Shown here: positions 52,951 to 62,225 of the stretch, piece by piece
How the letters are laid out: every line of letters begins with the position of its first letter
Position numbering within the stretch: the first letter of the stretch is position 1
Assembly (NCBI GenBank): GCA_022843325.1
Contig: JALHNV010000006.1
Location: 1-64,000 of the forward strand
DNA: 64,000 nucleotides
Source of the DNA: Pseudolabrys sp.
Lineage (GTDB): Bacteria > Pseudomonadota > Alphaproteobacteria > Rhizobiales > Xanthobacteraceae
Reading direction: 5' to 3'
Program-made: the position numbers and the translations under genes
Notes under the pieces: generated by a model
Told to the model about the DNA's origin: nothing
The model's input: the letters and a program-made list of their open reading frames with translations, nothing else
Database searches by the model: none

Positions 52951-55900
52951 ATGTCCGACCCCAAAACACCGAAAACCGAACGCGATTACTCCGAAACGCT
53001 GTTCCTGCCGCAGACGGAATTCCCGATGCGCGCCGGCCTGCCGCAGAAGGAGCCCGAACTGCTGAAGCGCTGGCAGGAGAGCGATCTCTACGGCCAGTTG
53101 CGCGCCGCGTCCAAGGGCCGCGAGAAGTTCGTGCTGCACGACGGCCCGCCTTACGCCAACGGCAATATCCATATCGGCCACGCGCTCAACAAGATCCTCA
53201 AGGACGTGGTGACGCGCAGCCAGCAGATGCTCGGCTATGACTCGAACTACGTGCCGGGCTGGGACTGCCACGGCCTGCCGATCGAGTGGAAGATCGAGGA
53301 AGAGAACTACCGCTCCAAGAACAAGGCCAAGCCGAACTTCTCCGATCCGGCGGCGATGGTGGCGTTCCGGCAGGAATGCCGTGCCTATGCGCAGAAGTGG
53401 CTGGACGTGCAGCGCGACGAGTTCAAGCGGCTCGGCGTCGAGGGTGACTGGGACCATCCTTATACGACGATGAGCTTCCCGGCCGAGGCGCAGATCGCGC
53501 GCGAGCTGATGAAGTTCGCTGCCAACGGCCTTTTGTATCGCGGCTCGAAGCCGGTGATGTGGAGCGTGGTCGAAAAGACCGCGCTGGCTGAGGCGGAGAT
53601 CGAGTACGAGGACTACACCAGCGATACGGTGTGGGTGAAGTTTCCGGTTAAGTTGTCCAACGGCGGTGCAACAGACTCCGTCATGCCCGGGCTTGACCCG
53701 GGCATCCACGACTTGCTGCGTAACAAAGACGTGGATGGCCGGGACAAGCCCGGCCATGACGGTGTGGCGAGCGTCGTCATCTGGACGACGACACCGTGGA
53801 CCCTGCCGGGCAACCGCGCCGTCTCATTCTCGCCAAAGGTCGAATACGGCCTCTACAAGGTCACCGATGCGCCGCCCGAAAACTGGGCGAAGGTCGGCGA
53901 ACATTACATCCTGTCGAAGAATCTGGCCGGGGAGGTGTTCAAGCAGGCTAAGGTCGCGGCCTACGATCTGATCCAGGACGTCTCCGCCGGCGCGCTGACT
54001 GCGATGACGCTGCGTCATCCGCTCCACGGACGCGGGTACGACTTCGACGTGCCTTTGCTCCCCGGGGATCACGTCACCGACGACGCCGGCACCGGCTTCG
54101 TCCACACCGCGCCCGGCCACGGCCGCGAGGACTTCGAGGTCTGGACCGCGCATGCGCGCGCCCTTGAAGCACGCGGCATCAACCCCGCCATCCCCTATAC
54201 CGTCGACGAGAACGGCGCGCTGACCGAGGCTGCGCCCGGTTTCACCGGCAAGCGCGTCATCAACGACAAGGGCGAGAAGGGCGACGCCAACGACGCCGTC
54301 ATCAAGGCGCTGGCGGAAGCCGGCAATATCATCGCGCGCGGCCGCCTCAAGCATCAGTATCCGCATTCGTGGCGCTCGAAGAAGCCGATCATCTTCCGCA
54401 ACACGCCGCAGTGGTTCATCGCCATGGACAAGGATGTCGATACGTCCGGCGACACGCTGCGGGCGCGGGCGCTGCAGGCGATCTCCGTCACGCGCTGGGT
54501 GCCGGAGCAGGGCCAGAACCGCATCACCGGCATGATCGAAGGCCGCCCCGACTGGGTGATCTCGCGGCAGCGCGCCTGGGGCGTGCCGATCGCCGTGTTC
54601 ATCAAGGAAAAGCCGGACGGCTCGGTCGAAATCCTGCAGGACCTGGAGGTCGAGCGCCGCATCCTCGAGGCTTTCGAGCAGGAAGGCGCCGACGCCTGGT
54701 ATGCCGACGGCGCGCGCGAGCGCTTCCTTGGGCCAAAGCTCGCCAGCGAGACCTGGAAGAAAGTCGACGACATCTGCGATGTCTGGTTCGATTCCGGCTC
54801 GACGCACGCCTTCGTGCTCGAAGACCCGGTGCACTTCCCGCAGCTTGCCGGCATCAAGCGCAAGGCGGTCGGCGGCGCCGATACCGTGATGTATCTGGAA
54901 GGCTCCGACCAGCACCGCGGCTGGTTTCATTCTTCGCTGCTGGAGAGCTGCGGCACGCGCGGCCGCGCGCCCTTCGACGTGGTGCTGACGCACGGCTTCG
55001 TGCTCGACGAGCAGGGCCGCAAGATGTCGAAGTCGACCGGCAACGTCACCGCGCCGCAGGACGTCATCAAGCAGTCCGGCGCCGACATCCTGCGCATGTG
55101 GGTCTGCGCTTCCGATTATGCCGACGACCTTCGCATCGGACCGGAAATTCTCAAGACCACCGCCGATACCTATCGCAAGCTGCGCAACACGCTGCGCTGG
55201 ATGCTGGGTACGCTCAGCCATTTCCGCGAGGAGGATCGCGTCAAGTTCGAGCGCATGCCCGAGCTCGAGCGGCTGATGCTGCACCGGCTGTCCGAACTCG
55301 ACACCCTGGTGCGGCAGGCTTATGCCGATTTCGACTACAAGCGCATCTTCGCGGCGCTGTCGGCCTTCATGACGTCGGACCTGTCGGCGTTCTATTTCGA
55401 CATCCGCAAGGACGCGCTGTATTGCGATCCCTATTCGTCAGTCACGCGCAAGGCGTGTCTGACGGTGGTCGATCATCTGTTCCGCTGCACCGTGGTGTGG
55501 CTGGCGCCGATGCTCTGTTTCACCGCGGAAGAGAGCTGGGCGGCCCGCTACGGCGCCGATGCCAAGTCGGTGCATCTCGAACAGTTTCCGGAATTGCCGG
55601 CGGCATGGCGCGACGACAGACTGGCCGAGAAGTGGCGCAAGGTGCGCACGGTGCGCCGCGTGGTCACCGGCGCGCTGGAGATCGAGCGGGCGCAGAAGCG
55701 CATCGGTTCGTCGCTGGAGGCGCATCCGATCGTCCATGTCTCCAATCAGGAACTGTTCGAGGCGGTGGTCGATATCGATCTCGCGGAAATCTGTATCACG
55801 TCGGCGGCGACGCTGGTGGAAGACGAGGGGCCGGCGAATGCGTTCCGGGCGCCGGACGTCAACGGCGTCGCGGTGGTGCCGAACCTTGCCGAGGGCACCA

Positions 55901-56022
55901 AGTGCGCGCGGTCGTGGAAGATCCTCACCAATATCGGCGCCGACCCCGCCTACCCGGACGTCTCGCCGCGCGACGCCAAGGCGTTGCGCGAATGGGAATC
56001 CCTGCGCAAGGCGGCGGAGTGA
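52951..56022 (+). CDS. ileS: Isoleucyl-tRNA synthetase IleS, with an in-frame palindromic insert
   Basis: The 1023-aa class I synthetase has HIGH at residues 74-77 and KMSKS at 691-695. The CP1 editing domain lies between them ([32 protein letters not shown]), and the usual anticodon-binding C-terminus follows. It charges tRNA-Ile and edits valine. Residues about 244-270 are encoded by a palindromic repeat (53680-53760, exactly 27 codons) at the edge of the editing domain; the frame is kept. The rest is normal. The enzyme is essential, so the insert must be tolerated. lspA starts ten bases beyond the stop. Confidence 0.97.
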   Translation: MSDPKTPKTERDYSETLFLPQTEFPMRAGLPQKEPELLKRWQESDLYGQLRAASKGREKFVLHDGPPYANGNIHIGHALNKILKDVVTRSQQMLGYDSNYVPGWDCHGLPIEWKIEEENYRSKNKAKPNFSDPAAMVAFRQECRAYAQKWLDVQRDEFKRLGVEGDWDHPYTTMSFPAEAQIARELMKFAANGLLYRGSKPVMWSVVEKTALAEAEIEYEDYTSDTVWVKFPVKLSNGGATDSVMPGLDPGIHDLLRNKDVDGRDKPGHDGVASVVIWTTTPWTLPGNRAVSFSPKVEYGLYKVTDAPPENWAKVGEHYILSKNLAGEVFKQAKVAAYDLIQDVSAGALTAMTLRHPLHGRGYDFDVPLLPGDHVTDDAGTGFVHTAPGHGREDFEVWTAHARALEARGINPAIPYTVDENGALTEAAPGFTGKRVINDKGEKGDANDAVIKALAEAGNIIARGRLKHQYPHSWRSKKPIIFRNTPQWFIAMDKDVDTSGDTLRARALQAISVTRWVPEQGQNRITGMIEGRPDWVISRQRAWGVPIAVFIKEKPDGSVEILQDLEVERRILEAFEQEGADAWYADGARERFLGPKLASETWKKVDDICDVWFDSGSTHAFVLEDPVHFPQLAGIKRKAVGGADTVMYLEGSDQHRGWFHSSLLESCGTRGRAPFDVVLTHGFVLDEQGRKMSKSTGNVTAPQDVIKQSGADILRMWVCASDYADDLRIGPEILKTTADTYRKLRNTLRWMLGTLSHFREEDRVKFERMPELERLMLHRLSELDTLVRQAYADFDYKRIFAALSAFMTSDLSAFYFDIRKDALYCDPYSSVTRKACLTVVDHLFRCTVVWLAPMLCFTAEESWAARYGADAKSVHLEQFPELPAAWRDDRLAEKWRKVRTVRRVVTGALEIERAQKRIGSSLEAHPIVHVSNQELFEAVVDIDLAEICITSAATLVEDEGPANAFRAPDVNGVAVVPNLAEGTKCARSWKILTNIGADPAYPDVSPRDAKALREWESLRKAAE
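53680..53760. repeat. Palindromic repeat family B inside ileS
   Basis: The 81-base element is an imperfect palindrome: GTCATGCCCGGGCTTGAC... at its left mirrors ...GACAAGCCCGGCCATGAC at its right, with few mismatches and an 18-base centre. Translated in the ileS frame it reads [10 protein letters not shown] then DGRDKPGHD, a peptide pattern widely seen in alphaproteobacterial repeats. It is not one of the family A or C elements. Confidence 0.9.
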
Positions 56023-56032
56023 TCGACGCTCG

Positions 56033-56551
56033 ATGACCGAAAGCAACGCGTATCTATGGGGCCCCCTGACCCTGTTCGGCCTGACTATCGCAGCGGTCGT
56101 CGGCGTGCTCGATCAGGCCAGCAAGCTGTATCTGCTGTTCGTGCATGACCTCGGCGCAAATCCTGTGCGCCTCGGGCCGTTTCTCGATCTGGTGCTGGCG
56201 CGCAATACCGGCATCAGCTACGGCCTGTTCCAGTCCGACGGGGCGCTGGTGCGGTGGCTGCTGCTCGGGTTCAAGGTGGTGGCGGTGGCGTTCCTGTGGG
56301 TCTGGCTGGCACGGGCGGAAAATCGTCTCACCGCGCTGTCCTTGGGCCTCATCATCGGCGGGGCGGTCGGCAACGCCATCGACAGGCTGGCCCATGGCTG
56401 GGTGGTTGATTTCGTATTTTTTCACATTCAGACCGCCGATTGGCGGTTCAATTGGTACGTTTTTAACCTCGCCGATGTCGCCATCGTTGCCGGGGTGGTC
56501 GGTCTGCTGTATGAGTCCCTGGTCGGCGTCCGCGCCGCAAAAGCGCCCTGA
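56033..56551 (+). CDS. lspA: Lipoprotein signal peptidase LspA
   Basis: The 172-aa membrane protease has four helices and the two catalytic aspartates in VGNAIDRLAHGWVVDF and FNLADVAIVAG. It cleaves signal peptides of diacylglyceryl-modified prolipoproteins in the inner membrane. Length is normal. ATG 56033 starts 11 bases after the ileS stop, which matches the ileS-lspA order common in bacteria. The glycine-rich QSDGALVRWLLLGFK segment lies in the second helix region. Confidence 0.95.
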   Translation: MTESNAYLWGPLTLFGLTIAAVVGVLDQASKLYLLFVHDLGANPVRLGPFLDLVLARNTGISYGLFQSDGALVRWLLLGFKVVAVAFLWVWLARAENRLTALSLGLIIGGAVGNAIDRLAHGWVVDFVFFHIQTADWRFNWYVFNLADVAIVAGVVGLLYESLVGVRAAKAP

Positions 56552-56650
56552 TCCGCGACCATAAACTGAGGGTTAGCGCCTCGGAAAAGATGCGCCCACT
56601 CTGTCGATGCCGGAATGCCGCAGCAGTTTACGGTTAACGGCCAGATTTGG

Positions 56651-57367
56651 ATGAGCACCATGTTGCCGACCCGCCAGTCCACCCGACTTTCCCTCTGCGC
56701 GGCCTTTGGCCTGACGCTCGGTGCCGCCCTGGTATCGGTGCCTGTTCCGGCCTTCGCCGACGACGAAAATCCCGCCTGGGATACCAAGATTTTCCGCAGC
56801 ATTCTGGAAGGCTTCGGCTTGCAGCGCGGCGGCAATGGCATCGTGTACCAGGAGCGGGCCCCGCTGGTCATTCCGCCGACCGCGACGCTGCCCCCGCCGG
56901 AAGTCAGCGGTGCGGCTGCGACCAACAATCCGGCCTGGCCGAACGATCCTGATGTTGCCAAGCAGCGGACCGAAGCCAGGCTCGAGCGCGATCGGCGTCG
57001 TACCTTTGCGTCGGACGTTATCCTAAAAGAACAGCGTGTGTTGAGCCCGTCGGAGTTGACGCCCGGCGGAGCCCCGTCGCGCAATCGCGCGCCGGTCGAT
57101 GACGGCGGCTACCCGGTGTCGGCCTATGGTTCCGGCAGCCAATTCGACGATCTCGGTCGCAGCCGCAGCAGCAGTTTGTTCAGCAACATATTCGGTGGCG
57201 GCAAGAACGAAACCGTCCGATTCACCGGCGAGCCGGCGCGTTCATCGTTGACCGATCCGCCGCCGGGCTACCAGACGCCGTCGCCGAACCAGCCCTACGG
57301 TCTGTCCAGCGGTACGACTGCGCCGAAGCCGGTCAATGACATGCTCACGCGGCACGAGGCTCGATAG
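56651..57367 (+). CDS. Exported unnamed protein between lspA and the M16 peptidases
   Basis: The 238-aa protein has a signal peptide (residues 1-36, with LSLCAAFGLTLGAALVSVPVPAFA ending at the cleavage site). The mature part is proline-, serine- and arginine-rich with no cysteine and no clear fold. WDTKIFRSILEGFGLQRGG is the most conserved-looking part; family unknown, though similar proteins follow lspA in other rhizobia. The ATG at 56651 begins the signal peptide; a reading from 56615 adds 12 residues. It may be periplasmic or surface-linked. Confidence 0.7.
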   Translation: MSTMLPTRQSTRLSLCAAFGLTLGAALVSVPVPAFADDENPAWDTKIFRSILEGFGLQRGGNGIVYQERAPLVIPPTATLPPPEVSGAAATNNPAWPNDPDVAKQRTEARLERDRRRTFASDVILKEQRVLSPSELTPGGAPSRNRAPVDDGGYPVSAYGSGSQFDDLGRSRSSSLFSNIFGGGKNETVRFTGEPARSSLTDPPPGYQTPSPNQPYGLSSGTTAPKPVNDMLTRHEAR

Positions 57368-57471
57368 CGCCAGCGCTATTGGGCTGATGCGTGGGGCGGC
57401 GGCGATGCCGCGGCACGCTCCCGCGATTCAGGTTTTGCGGCAGCAACCCCGAACATATTGAGGCATCGCCT

Positions 57472-58848
57472 GTGATCGCCACGACCGCTTCCGTCGCTCG
57501 CGCCCTCTGCGTCACGATTGCGGCGCTAGTCAGTGTGGCGGCGTCGGCAGCCCCCTCAGGCGACTCTCGCGTGGCGTCCTACACGCTGTCGAATGGTCTT
57601 GAACTGGTGGTCATTCCCGATCATCGCGCGCCCGTCGTTACGCACATGATCTGGTACAAGGTCGGCGCTGCCGACGAGACGCCGGGCAAGTCGGGACTGG
57701 CGCATTTCCTCGAACATCTTCTGTTCAAGGGCACCGAGAGGCACCCGGCCGGCCGCTTCTCGCAGGAGGTCGCCCGCTTTGGTGGGCAGGAGAACGCCTT
57801 CACGTCCAGCGATTACACCGGCTATTTCCAGCGTGTACCGAGCGAGAAGCTCAAGGACGTGATGGAGTTCGAAGCCGACCGCATGACCGGACTGCAACTC
57901 ACCGACGCGGTGGTGCTGCCGGAGCGCGACGTGATCCTTGAGGAGCGCAATTCGCGCGTCGAGAACAATCCGCGGGCGCGGCTCGGCGAACAGATGGATG
58001 CCGCGTTGTATCTCAACCACCCTTATGGCCGGCCGGTGATCGGCTGGCGCCACGAGATCGAAAAGCTGACGCTCGACGATGCCGTCGTTTTCTACCGTCG
58101 ATTCTATGCGCCGAACGGCGCCATCGTGGTAATCGCCGGCGACGTCAAGGCGGCCGAGGCGCTCAAGTTCGCCGAAGAGACCTACGGTAAAATACCGCGC
58201 CAGAGTTCGCTGGCGCCGCGCCAGCGGCCGCAGGAGCCGCCTCCGGCGTCGCCGCGCACGCTGACGCTGGCCGACCCGCGCGTCGAGCAGCCGGCGATGC
58301 AGCGCTCCTATCTGGCGCCGTCTTTTGCCACCGCCAAACCGGGCCAGTCGGAGGCGCTGGAAGTGCTCTCCCACATCCTCGGCGCGGGCTCCAACAGCCG
58401 GCTCTACCGTGCGCTGGTTGTTGAGAAGGGCGTCGCCGTTGCGGCGGGTGCGTGGTACCAGAGTTCGGCGCTCGACATGTCCAAGTTCGCCGTTTATGGC
58501 GCGCCGCGCGATGGCGTCACGCTTCCGCAACTCGAAAGTGAAATGGATGCCGTGATCGCGCGGCTGATCGCCGACGGCGTCACCGCCGAAGAACTCGAGC
58601 GCAGCAAGTCGCGGTTGATCGCCGATGCGATCTACGCCCAAGACAATCAGGCCAGCATGGTGCGCTGGTATGGCGCGGCGTTGACCACAGGCGCCACCGT
58701 CGCCGACGTGCAGCGCTGGCCCGAGCGCATCCGCGCGGTCACCGCCGCCCAGGTCCAGGAAGCGGCGCGCGAATGGCTGGACAAGCGGCGCTCGGTTACC
58801 GGCTATCTGATCAAGGATGTCAGCGTACCGCCGGAGAAGCGCTCATGA
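57472..58848 (+). CDS. M16 family zinc metallopeptidase (active subunit)
   Basis: The 458-aa protein starts at a GTG and has a signal peptide (to about residue 27, ending ASAA). The inverted zinc motif HFLEH lies at residues 78-82, with the distal glutamate in the ERDVILEERNSR block. It is a pitrilysin-like peptidase, probably periplasmic. The following gene is its paralogue without the zinc motif, overlapping by four bases (ATGA). The two probably form a heterodimeric peptidase like those that process small peptides. The open frame reaches back to 57391, but the GTG at 57472 is best placed for the signal peptide. Confidence 0.88.
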   Translation: MIATTASVARALCVTIAALVSVAASAAPSGDSRVASYTLSNGLELVVIPDHRAPVVTHMIWYKVGAADETPGKSGLAHFLEHLLFKGTERHPAGRFSQEVARFGGQENAFTSSDYTGYFQRVPSEKLKDVMEFEADRMTGLQLTDAVVLPERDVILEERNSRVENNPRARLGEQMDAALYLNHPYGRPVIGWRHEIEKLTLDDAVVFYRRFYAPNGAIVVIAGDVKAAEALKFAEETYGKIPRQSSLAPRQRPQEPPPASPRTLTLADPRVEQPAMQRSYLAPSFATAKPGQSEALEVLSHILGAGSNSRLYRALVVEKGVAVAAGAWYQSSALDMSKFAVYGAPRDGVTLPQLESEMDAVIARLIADGVTAEELERSKSRLIADAIYAQDNQASMVRWYGAALTTGATVADVQRWPERIRAVTAAQVQEAAREWLDKRRSVTGYLIKDVSVPPEKRS

Positions 58849-60167
58849 GCCGCTGGTTCGCTCCGATTGCCATCGCCGCAGCGGCGCTGCTGACGGCGGC
58901 CCCCGCCGCAGCGGTGACGATCGAAAGGATTACCAGTCCATCGGGCATTGCGGCGTGGCTGGTGCGCGAGCAGGCGGTGCCGCTGGTCGCGCTTAATTAC
59001 GCCTTTTCCGGCGGCTCCGCGCAGGATCCGGCGGAAAAAGGCGGCGTTGCCAATTTGGCCGCCAGCCTGCTCGACGAGGGCGCCGGCGATCTCGACAGCA
59101 AGACCTTTCACGAGCGGCTTGAGAACAAGGCCATCGAACTGAGCTTCAGCGTCGGCCGCGACTATTTCCGCGGCTCGCTGCGGGTGCTCAACGAGCATCG
59201 CACCGAGGCTTTTGACGTGTTGCGGCTGGCGCTGACGGCGCCGCGCTTCGACACCGCCGATGTCGAGCGGGTGCGCGGCCAGATACTCTCAGGCCTGCGC
59301 CGAGACACCACCAACCCGAACAATATCGGCAGCGACAACTGGTGGCAGACGGCCTTCCCGGGCCATCCTTACGGCCGCGACGCGAAGGGCACACTCGAAA
59401 CCGTGCCGCGCATCGGCGTCCCCGACCTGCGCGATTATGTGCGACGCGTCTTCGCGCGCAACGACCTGACGATTTCGATCGTCGGCGATATCGATGCCAA
59501 GACGGCCGGCGAACTGATCGACCGCGCCTTCGCCAAATTGCCGGCCAAGAACGACCTCAAGCCCGTTCCCGCCGTCACACCGGCCGGACTCGGCCGCCGC
59601 AACGTCATCACGCTCGATGTGCCGCAGGCCGTGGTGACCTTTGGCGGCAATGGGCTGGCGCGCAACGATCCTGACTTCATGGCGGCCTATGTCGTGAATC
59701 ATATCCTCGGCGGCGGCAGTTTCTCGTCGCGCCTGTACCGTGAGGTGCGCGAAAAGCGCGGGCTCGCCTACGGCGTGTCCAGCAATCTTGTGTGGTTCAA
59801 TCACGCCGCCATCCTGTTGGGCGGCACGGCGACCCGGGCCGACCGCACCGGCGACGTGCTGGCGATCATCGAGGCGGAAACCAAACGCATGGCCGCAGAA
59901 GGACCGACCGCCGACGAACTGGCGGCGGCGAAATCCTTCCTCAAGGGCTCCTATGCGCTGTCCCTCGACACCTCGACCAAGATCGCCGCGCAGCTGACGC
60001 AGATACAGCTCGACAATCTCGGCATCGATTACATCGACCGCCGCGGCGCCATGATCGACTCCATTACCCTCGACGACGCCAAGCGGGCCGCCAAGCGGCT
60101 CTATGACGGCGGCCTCCTGATGACCGTCGTCGGCCGGCCGGCCGGGGTGCTTTCCACCGGCCAGTGA
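58845..60167 (+). CDS. M16 family peptidase-like protein lacking the zinc motif
   Basis: A 440-aa exported protein (signal residues 1-23, ending AAA). It matches M16 proteins over its whole length, but where the zinc site should be it reads GVANLAASLLDEGAGD, without the HxxEH. The glycine-rich loop GGGSFSSRLYREVREKRGLAYG near residue 290 is intact. It is the inactive partner subunit of the active peptidase upstream. The ATGA overlap at 58845-58848 couples their translation. Confidence 0.88.
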   Translation: MSRWFAPIAIAAAALLTAAPAAAVTIERITSPSGIAAWLVREQAVPLVALNYAFSGGSAQDPAEKGGVANLAASLLDEGAGDLDSKTFHERLENKAIELSFSVGRDYFRGSLRVLNEHRTEAFDVLRLALTAPRFDTADVERVRGQILSGLRRDTTNPNNIGSDNWWQTAFPGHPYGRDAKGTLETVPRIGVPDLRDYVRRVFARNDLTISIVGDIDAKTAGELIDRAFAKLPAKNDLKPVPAVTPAGLGRRNVITLDVPQAVVTFGGNGLARNDPDFMAAYVVNHILGGGSFSSRLYREVREKRGLAYGVSSNLVWFNHAAILLGGTATRADRTGDVLAIIEAETKRMAAEGPTADELAAAKSFLKGSYALSLDTSTKIAAQLTQIQLDNLGIDYIDRRGAMIDSITLDDAKRAAKRLYDGGLLMTVVGRPAGVLSTGQ

Positions 60168-60230
60168 ACCGTTGCGCGGGCCAGACGTTAGCAGCGATAT
60201 TGTCGCTCATATTTTTATGGACGGGGCCCG

Positions 60231-61547
60231 ATGACCATTCAGCAATCCATCGATAATGCGCTTGAGAAAAACATCGGCGCGCACGGCGTGGACGGCAGCG
60301 TCCTGAAACAGGCGCTGGCCCGCGCCGAAGGCGCGCTCGAAACCTTGCGCAAGCAGTATGCCGACGGCAGCCTGCCGCTGCTGCAACTGCCGCAGAAGGG
60401 TGACGATGTCGCGGCGCTGAAGGATCAGGCCCGGCAACTGGCGGACCGCGCCACCGATGTTGTCATCATGGGCACCGGCGGCTCGAGCCTCGGCGGCCAG
60501 ACGCTGGCGCAACTGGCCTGGCACGGCGTGCCGGGCGTCGGCGCGCTCCGCAATCCGCCGCGCCTGCATTTCCTCGACAACATCGATCCGGAGTCCTACG
60601 CCGAACTGCTGAAGCGGCTGCCGCATGCGAGCACCCGCTTTGTCGCCATCTCCAAGTCCGGCGGCACCGCCGAGACGCTGATGCAGACCATCGCGGCGCT
60701 GTCGGCGCTGAAGGCGCAGAACCTCGGCCCGCGCATTCCCGATATCTTCCTCGGCCTTACCGAGCCGGCCAAGGCGGGCAAGCGCAACGGCCTGCGCGAA
60801 CTGCTGGCGCATCACAAGGTGCCGTGCCTTGATCATGACACCGGCGTCGGCGGACGTTTCTCGGCGCTGACCAATGTCGGCCTGCTGCCGGCCTCGATGC
60901 TCGGGCTCGATATCGCCGCCGTGCGCGCGGGCGCCGCGCTGGCGCTGGCGCCGGTGCTGGCGAAGAAGCCGGCAGCCGAGGTCCCTGCGGCGCTGGGCGC
61001 CGCGCTGGCGGTGGCGCTGGCCGAGAGCAAGGGCAAGAGCATCAGCGTGCTGATGGCCTATACCGACCGGCTGGAGCGCTTCACGCGCTGGTATGTGCAG
61101 CTCTGGGCCGAAAGCCTCGGCAAGAACGGCAAGGGCACCACGCCGGTCGCTGCGCTCGGGCCGGTCGATCAGCACAGCCAGGTACAGCTCTATCTCGGCG
61201 GACCACGCGACAAGCTGTTCACGGTGATCACGCTGGCCGCGGCTGGGCTCGGACCGAAGATGGATGCCGCGCTGTCGAAACTCGCCGGCGAGCCGGATTT
61301 CGCCGGCAAGACCCTCGGCGATCTCGTGGCGGCGGAAGGCCGCGCCACCGCCGAGACGCTGGCCAAGAATGGTTGCCCGGTGCGCACCATGCATCTCGAC
61401 AAGCTCGACGAGGAGAGCCTGGGCGAATTGATGATGCATTTCATGCTGGAGACCATCATCGCCGCGCATCTCCTGGGTGTCGACGCCTTCGACCAGCCGG
61501 CGGTGGAAGAGGGCAAGGTGCTGGCGAAGAAGTATCTGAGCAGCTAG
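60231..61547 (+). CDS. pgi: Glucose-6-phosphate isomerase (short alphaproteobacterial type)
   Basis: The 438-aa enzyme interconverts glucose- and fructose-6-phosphate. It shows GTGGSSLGGQTLAQL, the phosphate-binding loop, and SKSGGTAETLMQTIAAL. GPVDQHSQVQLYLGGPRDKLF carries the active-site signature. It is about 110 residues shorter than the E. coli enzyme, like other alphaproteobacterial forms. It follows the M16 genes after 63 bases on the same strand. The gluconeogenic role fits the glycolate and C2/C4 metabolism seen elsewhere in the window. Confidence 0.9.
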   Translation: MTIQQSIDNALEKNIGAHGVDGSVLKQALARAEGALETLRKQYADGSLPLLQLPQKGDDVAALKDQARQLADRATDVVIMGTGGSSLGGQTLAQLAWHGVPGVGALRNPPRLHFLDNIDPESYAELLKRLPHASTRFVAISKSGGTAETLMQTIAALSALKAQNLGPRIPDIFLGLTEPAKAGKRNGLRELLAHHKVPCLDHDTGVGGRFSALTNVGLLPASMLGLDIAAVRAGAALALAPVLAKKPAAEVPAALGAALAVALAESKGKSISVLMAYTDRLERFTRWYVQLWAESLGKNGKGTTPVAALGPVDQHSQVQLYLGGPRDKLFTVITLAAAGLGPKMDAALSKLAGEPDFAGKTLGDLVAAEGRATAETLAKNGCPVRTMHLDKLDEESLGELMMHFMLETIIAAHLLGVDAFDQPAVEEGKVLAKKYLSS

Positions 61548-61550
61548 CAC

Positions 61551-61650
61551 CGCTCGTTCCCGCGCAAGCGGGGACCCAGATCGATATCACATTCGATCGT
61601 GATCGTGATCTTGGCCCTGGATTCCCGCTTGCGCGGGTTTGAGCGGGTCT
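61551..61650. repeat. Palindromic repeat family A, copy 3 (inverted)
   Basis: Arms 61556-61575 (GTTCCCGC, GCAA, GCGGGGAC) and 61621-61640 (ATTCCCGCTTGCGCGGGTTT) enclose 45 bases, including an ATCGATATCACATTCGATCG segment. CGCTC begins the element and GAGCGGG ends it. It lies between pgi and arfB, where it is intergenic and less regular than copies 1 and 2. Confidence 0.8.
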
Positions 61651-61673
61651 TGGGGAACGCCGCCTGATGGCGC

Positions 61674-62108
61674 ATGATGGGAATCATGCACCGCGTCACC
61701 GACAAAATCGCCCTGGACGATTCCGAACTGATCGAGAGCTTCGTGCGCTCGTCCGGGCCGGGCGGGCAGAACGTCAACAAGGTGTCGTCGGCAGTGCAAC
61801 TGCGCTTCGACGCGCGCCGGTCGCGGGCGCTGCCAAACGACGTCGCGGTGCGGCTGATGAAGCTGGCCGGGCGGCGGCTGACCAAGGACGGGGTCATCGT
61901 CATCCTGGCGCAATCGTACCGCGAGCAGGAGCGCAACCGCACCGAGGCGCGAGAGCGGCTGTTCGAGTTGATCCGCGAGGCGGCGGTGCCGCCGGTGCCG
62001 CGCCGGGCCACCAAGGTGCCGAAGTCGCAGAAAAAGAAGCGGGTCGAGGGCAAAAAGCACCGCTCCGCCATCAAAAGCATGCGCGGCGGCCGGCCCGGGC
62101 TGGAATAG
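61674..62108 (+). CDS. arfB: Alternative ribosome-rescue factor ArfB
   Basis: The 144-aa protein has the GGQ motif of peptidyl-tRNA hydrolases near residues 30-32 (GPGGQNVNKV). A basic tail follows (KVPKSQKKKRVEGKKHRSAIKSMRGGRP) that enters the mRNA channel. ArfB (YaeJ/ICT1-type) releases ribosomes stalled on nonstop mRNA. Three in-frame ATGs (61674, 61677, 61686) fit; I use the first, and the last is equally likely. It sits between pgi and mutL. Confidence 0.9.
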   Translation: MMGIMHRVTDKIALDDSELIESFVRSSGPGGQNVNKVSSAVQLRFDARRSRALPNDVAVRLMKLAGRRLTKDGVIVILAQSYREQERNRTEARERLFELIREAAVPPVPRRATKVPKSQKKKRVEGKKHRSAIKSMRGGRPGLE

Positions 62109-62225
62109 CGGGCATAGGCACCGCCGTCGCCTCGCGGCGGCCATGACGCCCCGCTACTGTCACAGGCCATCGAATCGTGCCGCTATCCCTCGCCCTGCGC
62201 GCGGGCAGGGGTGGAAAGAGACATC

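Noticed and set aside
53824..55284. 486-aa minus-strand frame within ileS
   Set aside because: Antisense shadow of ileS.
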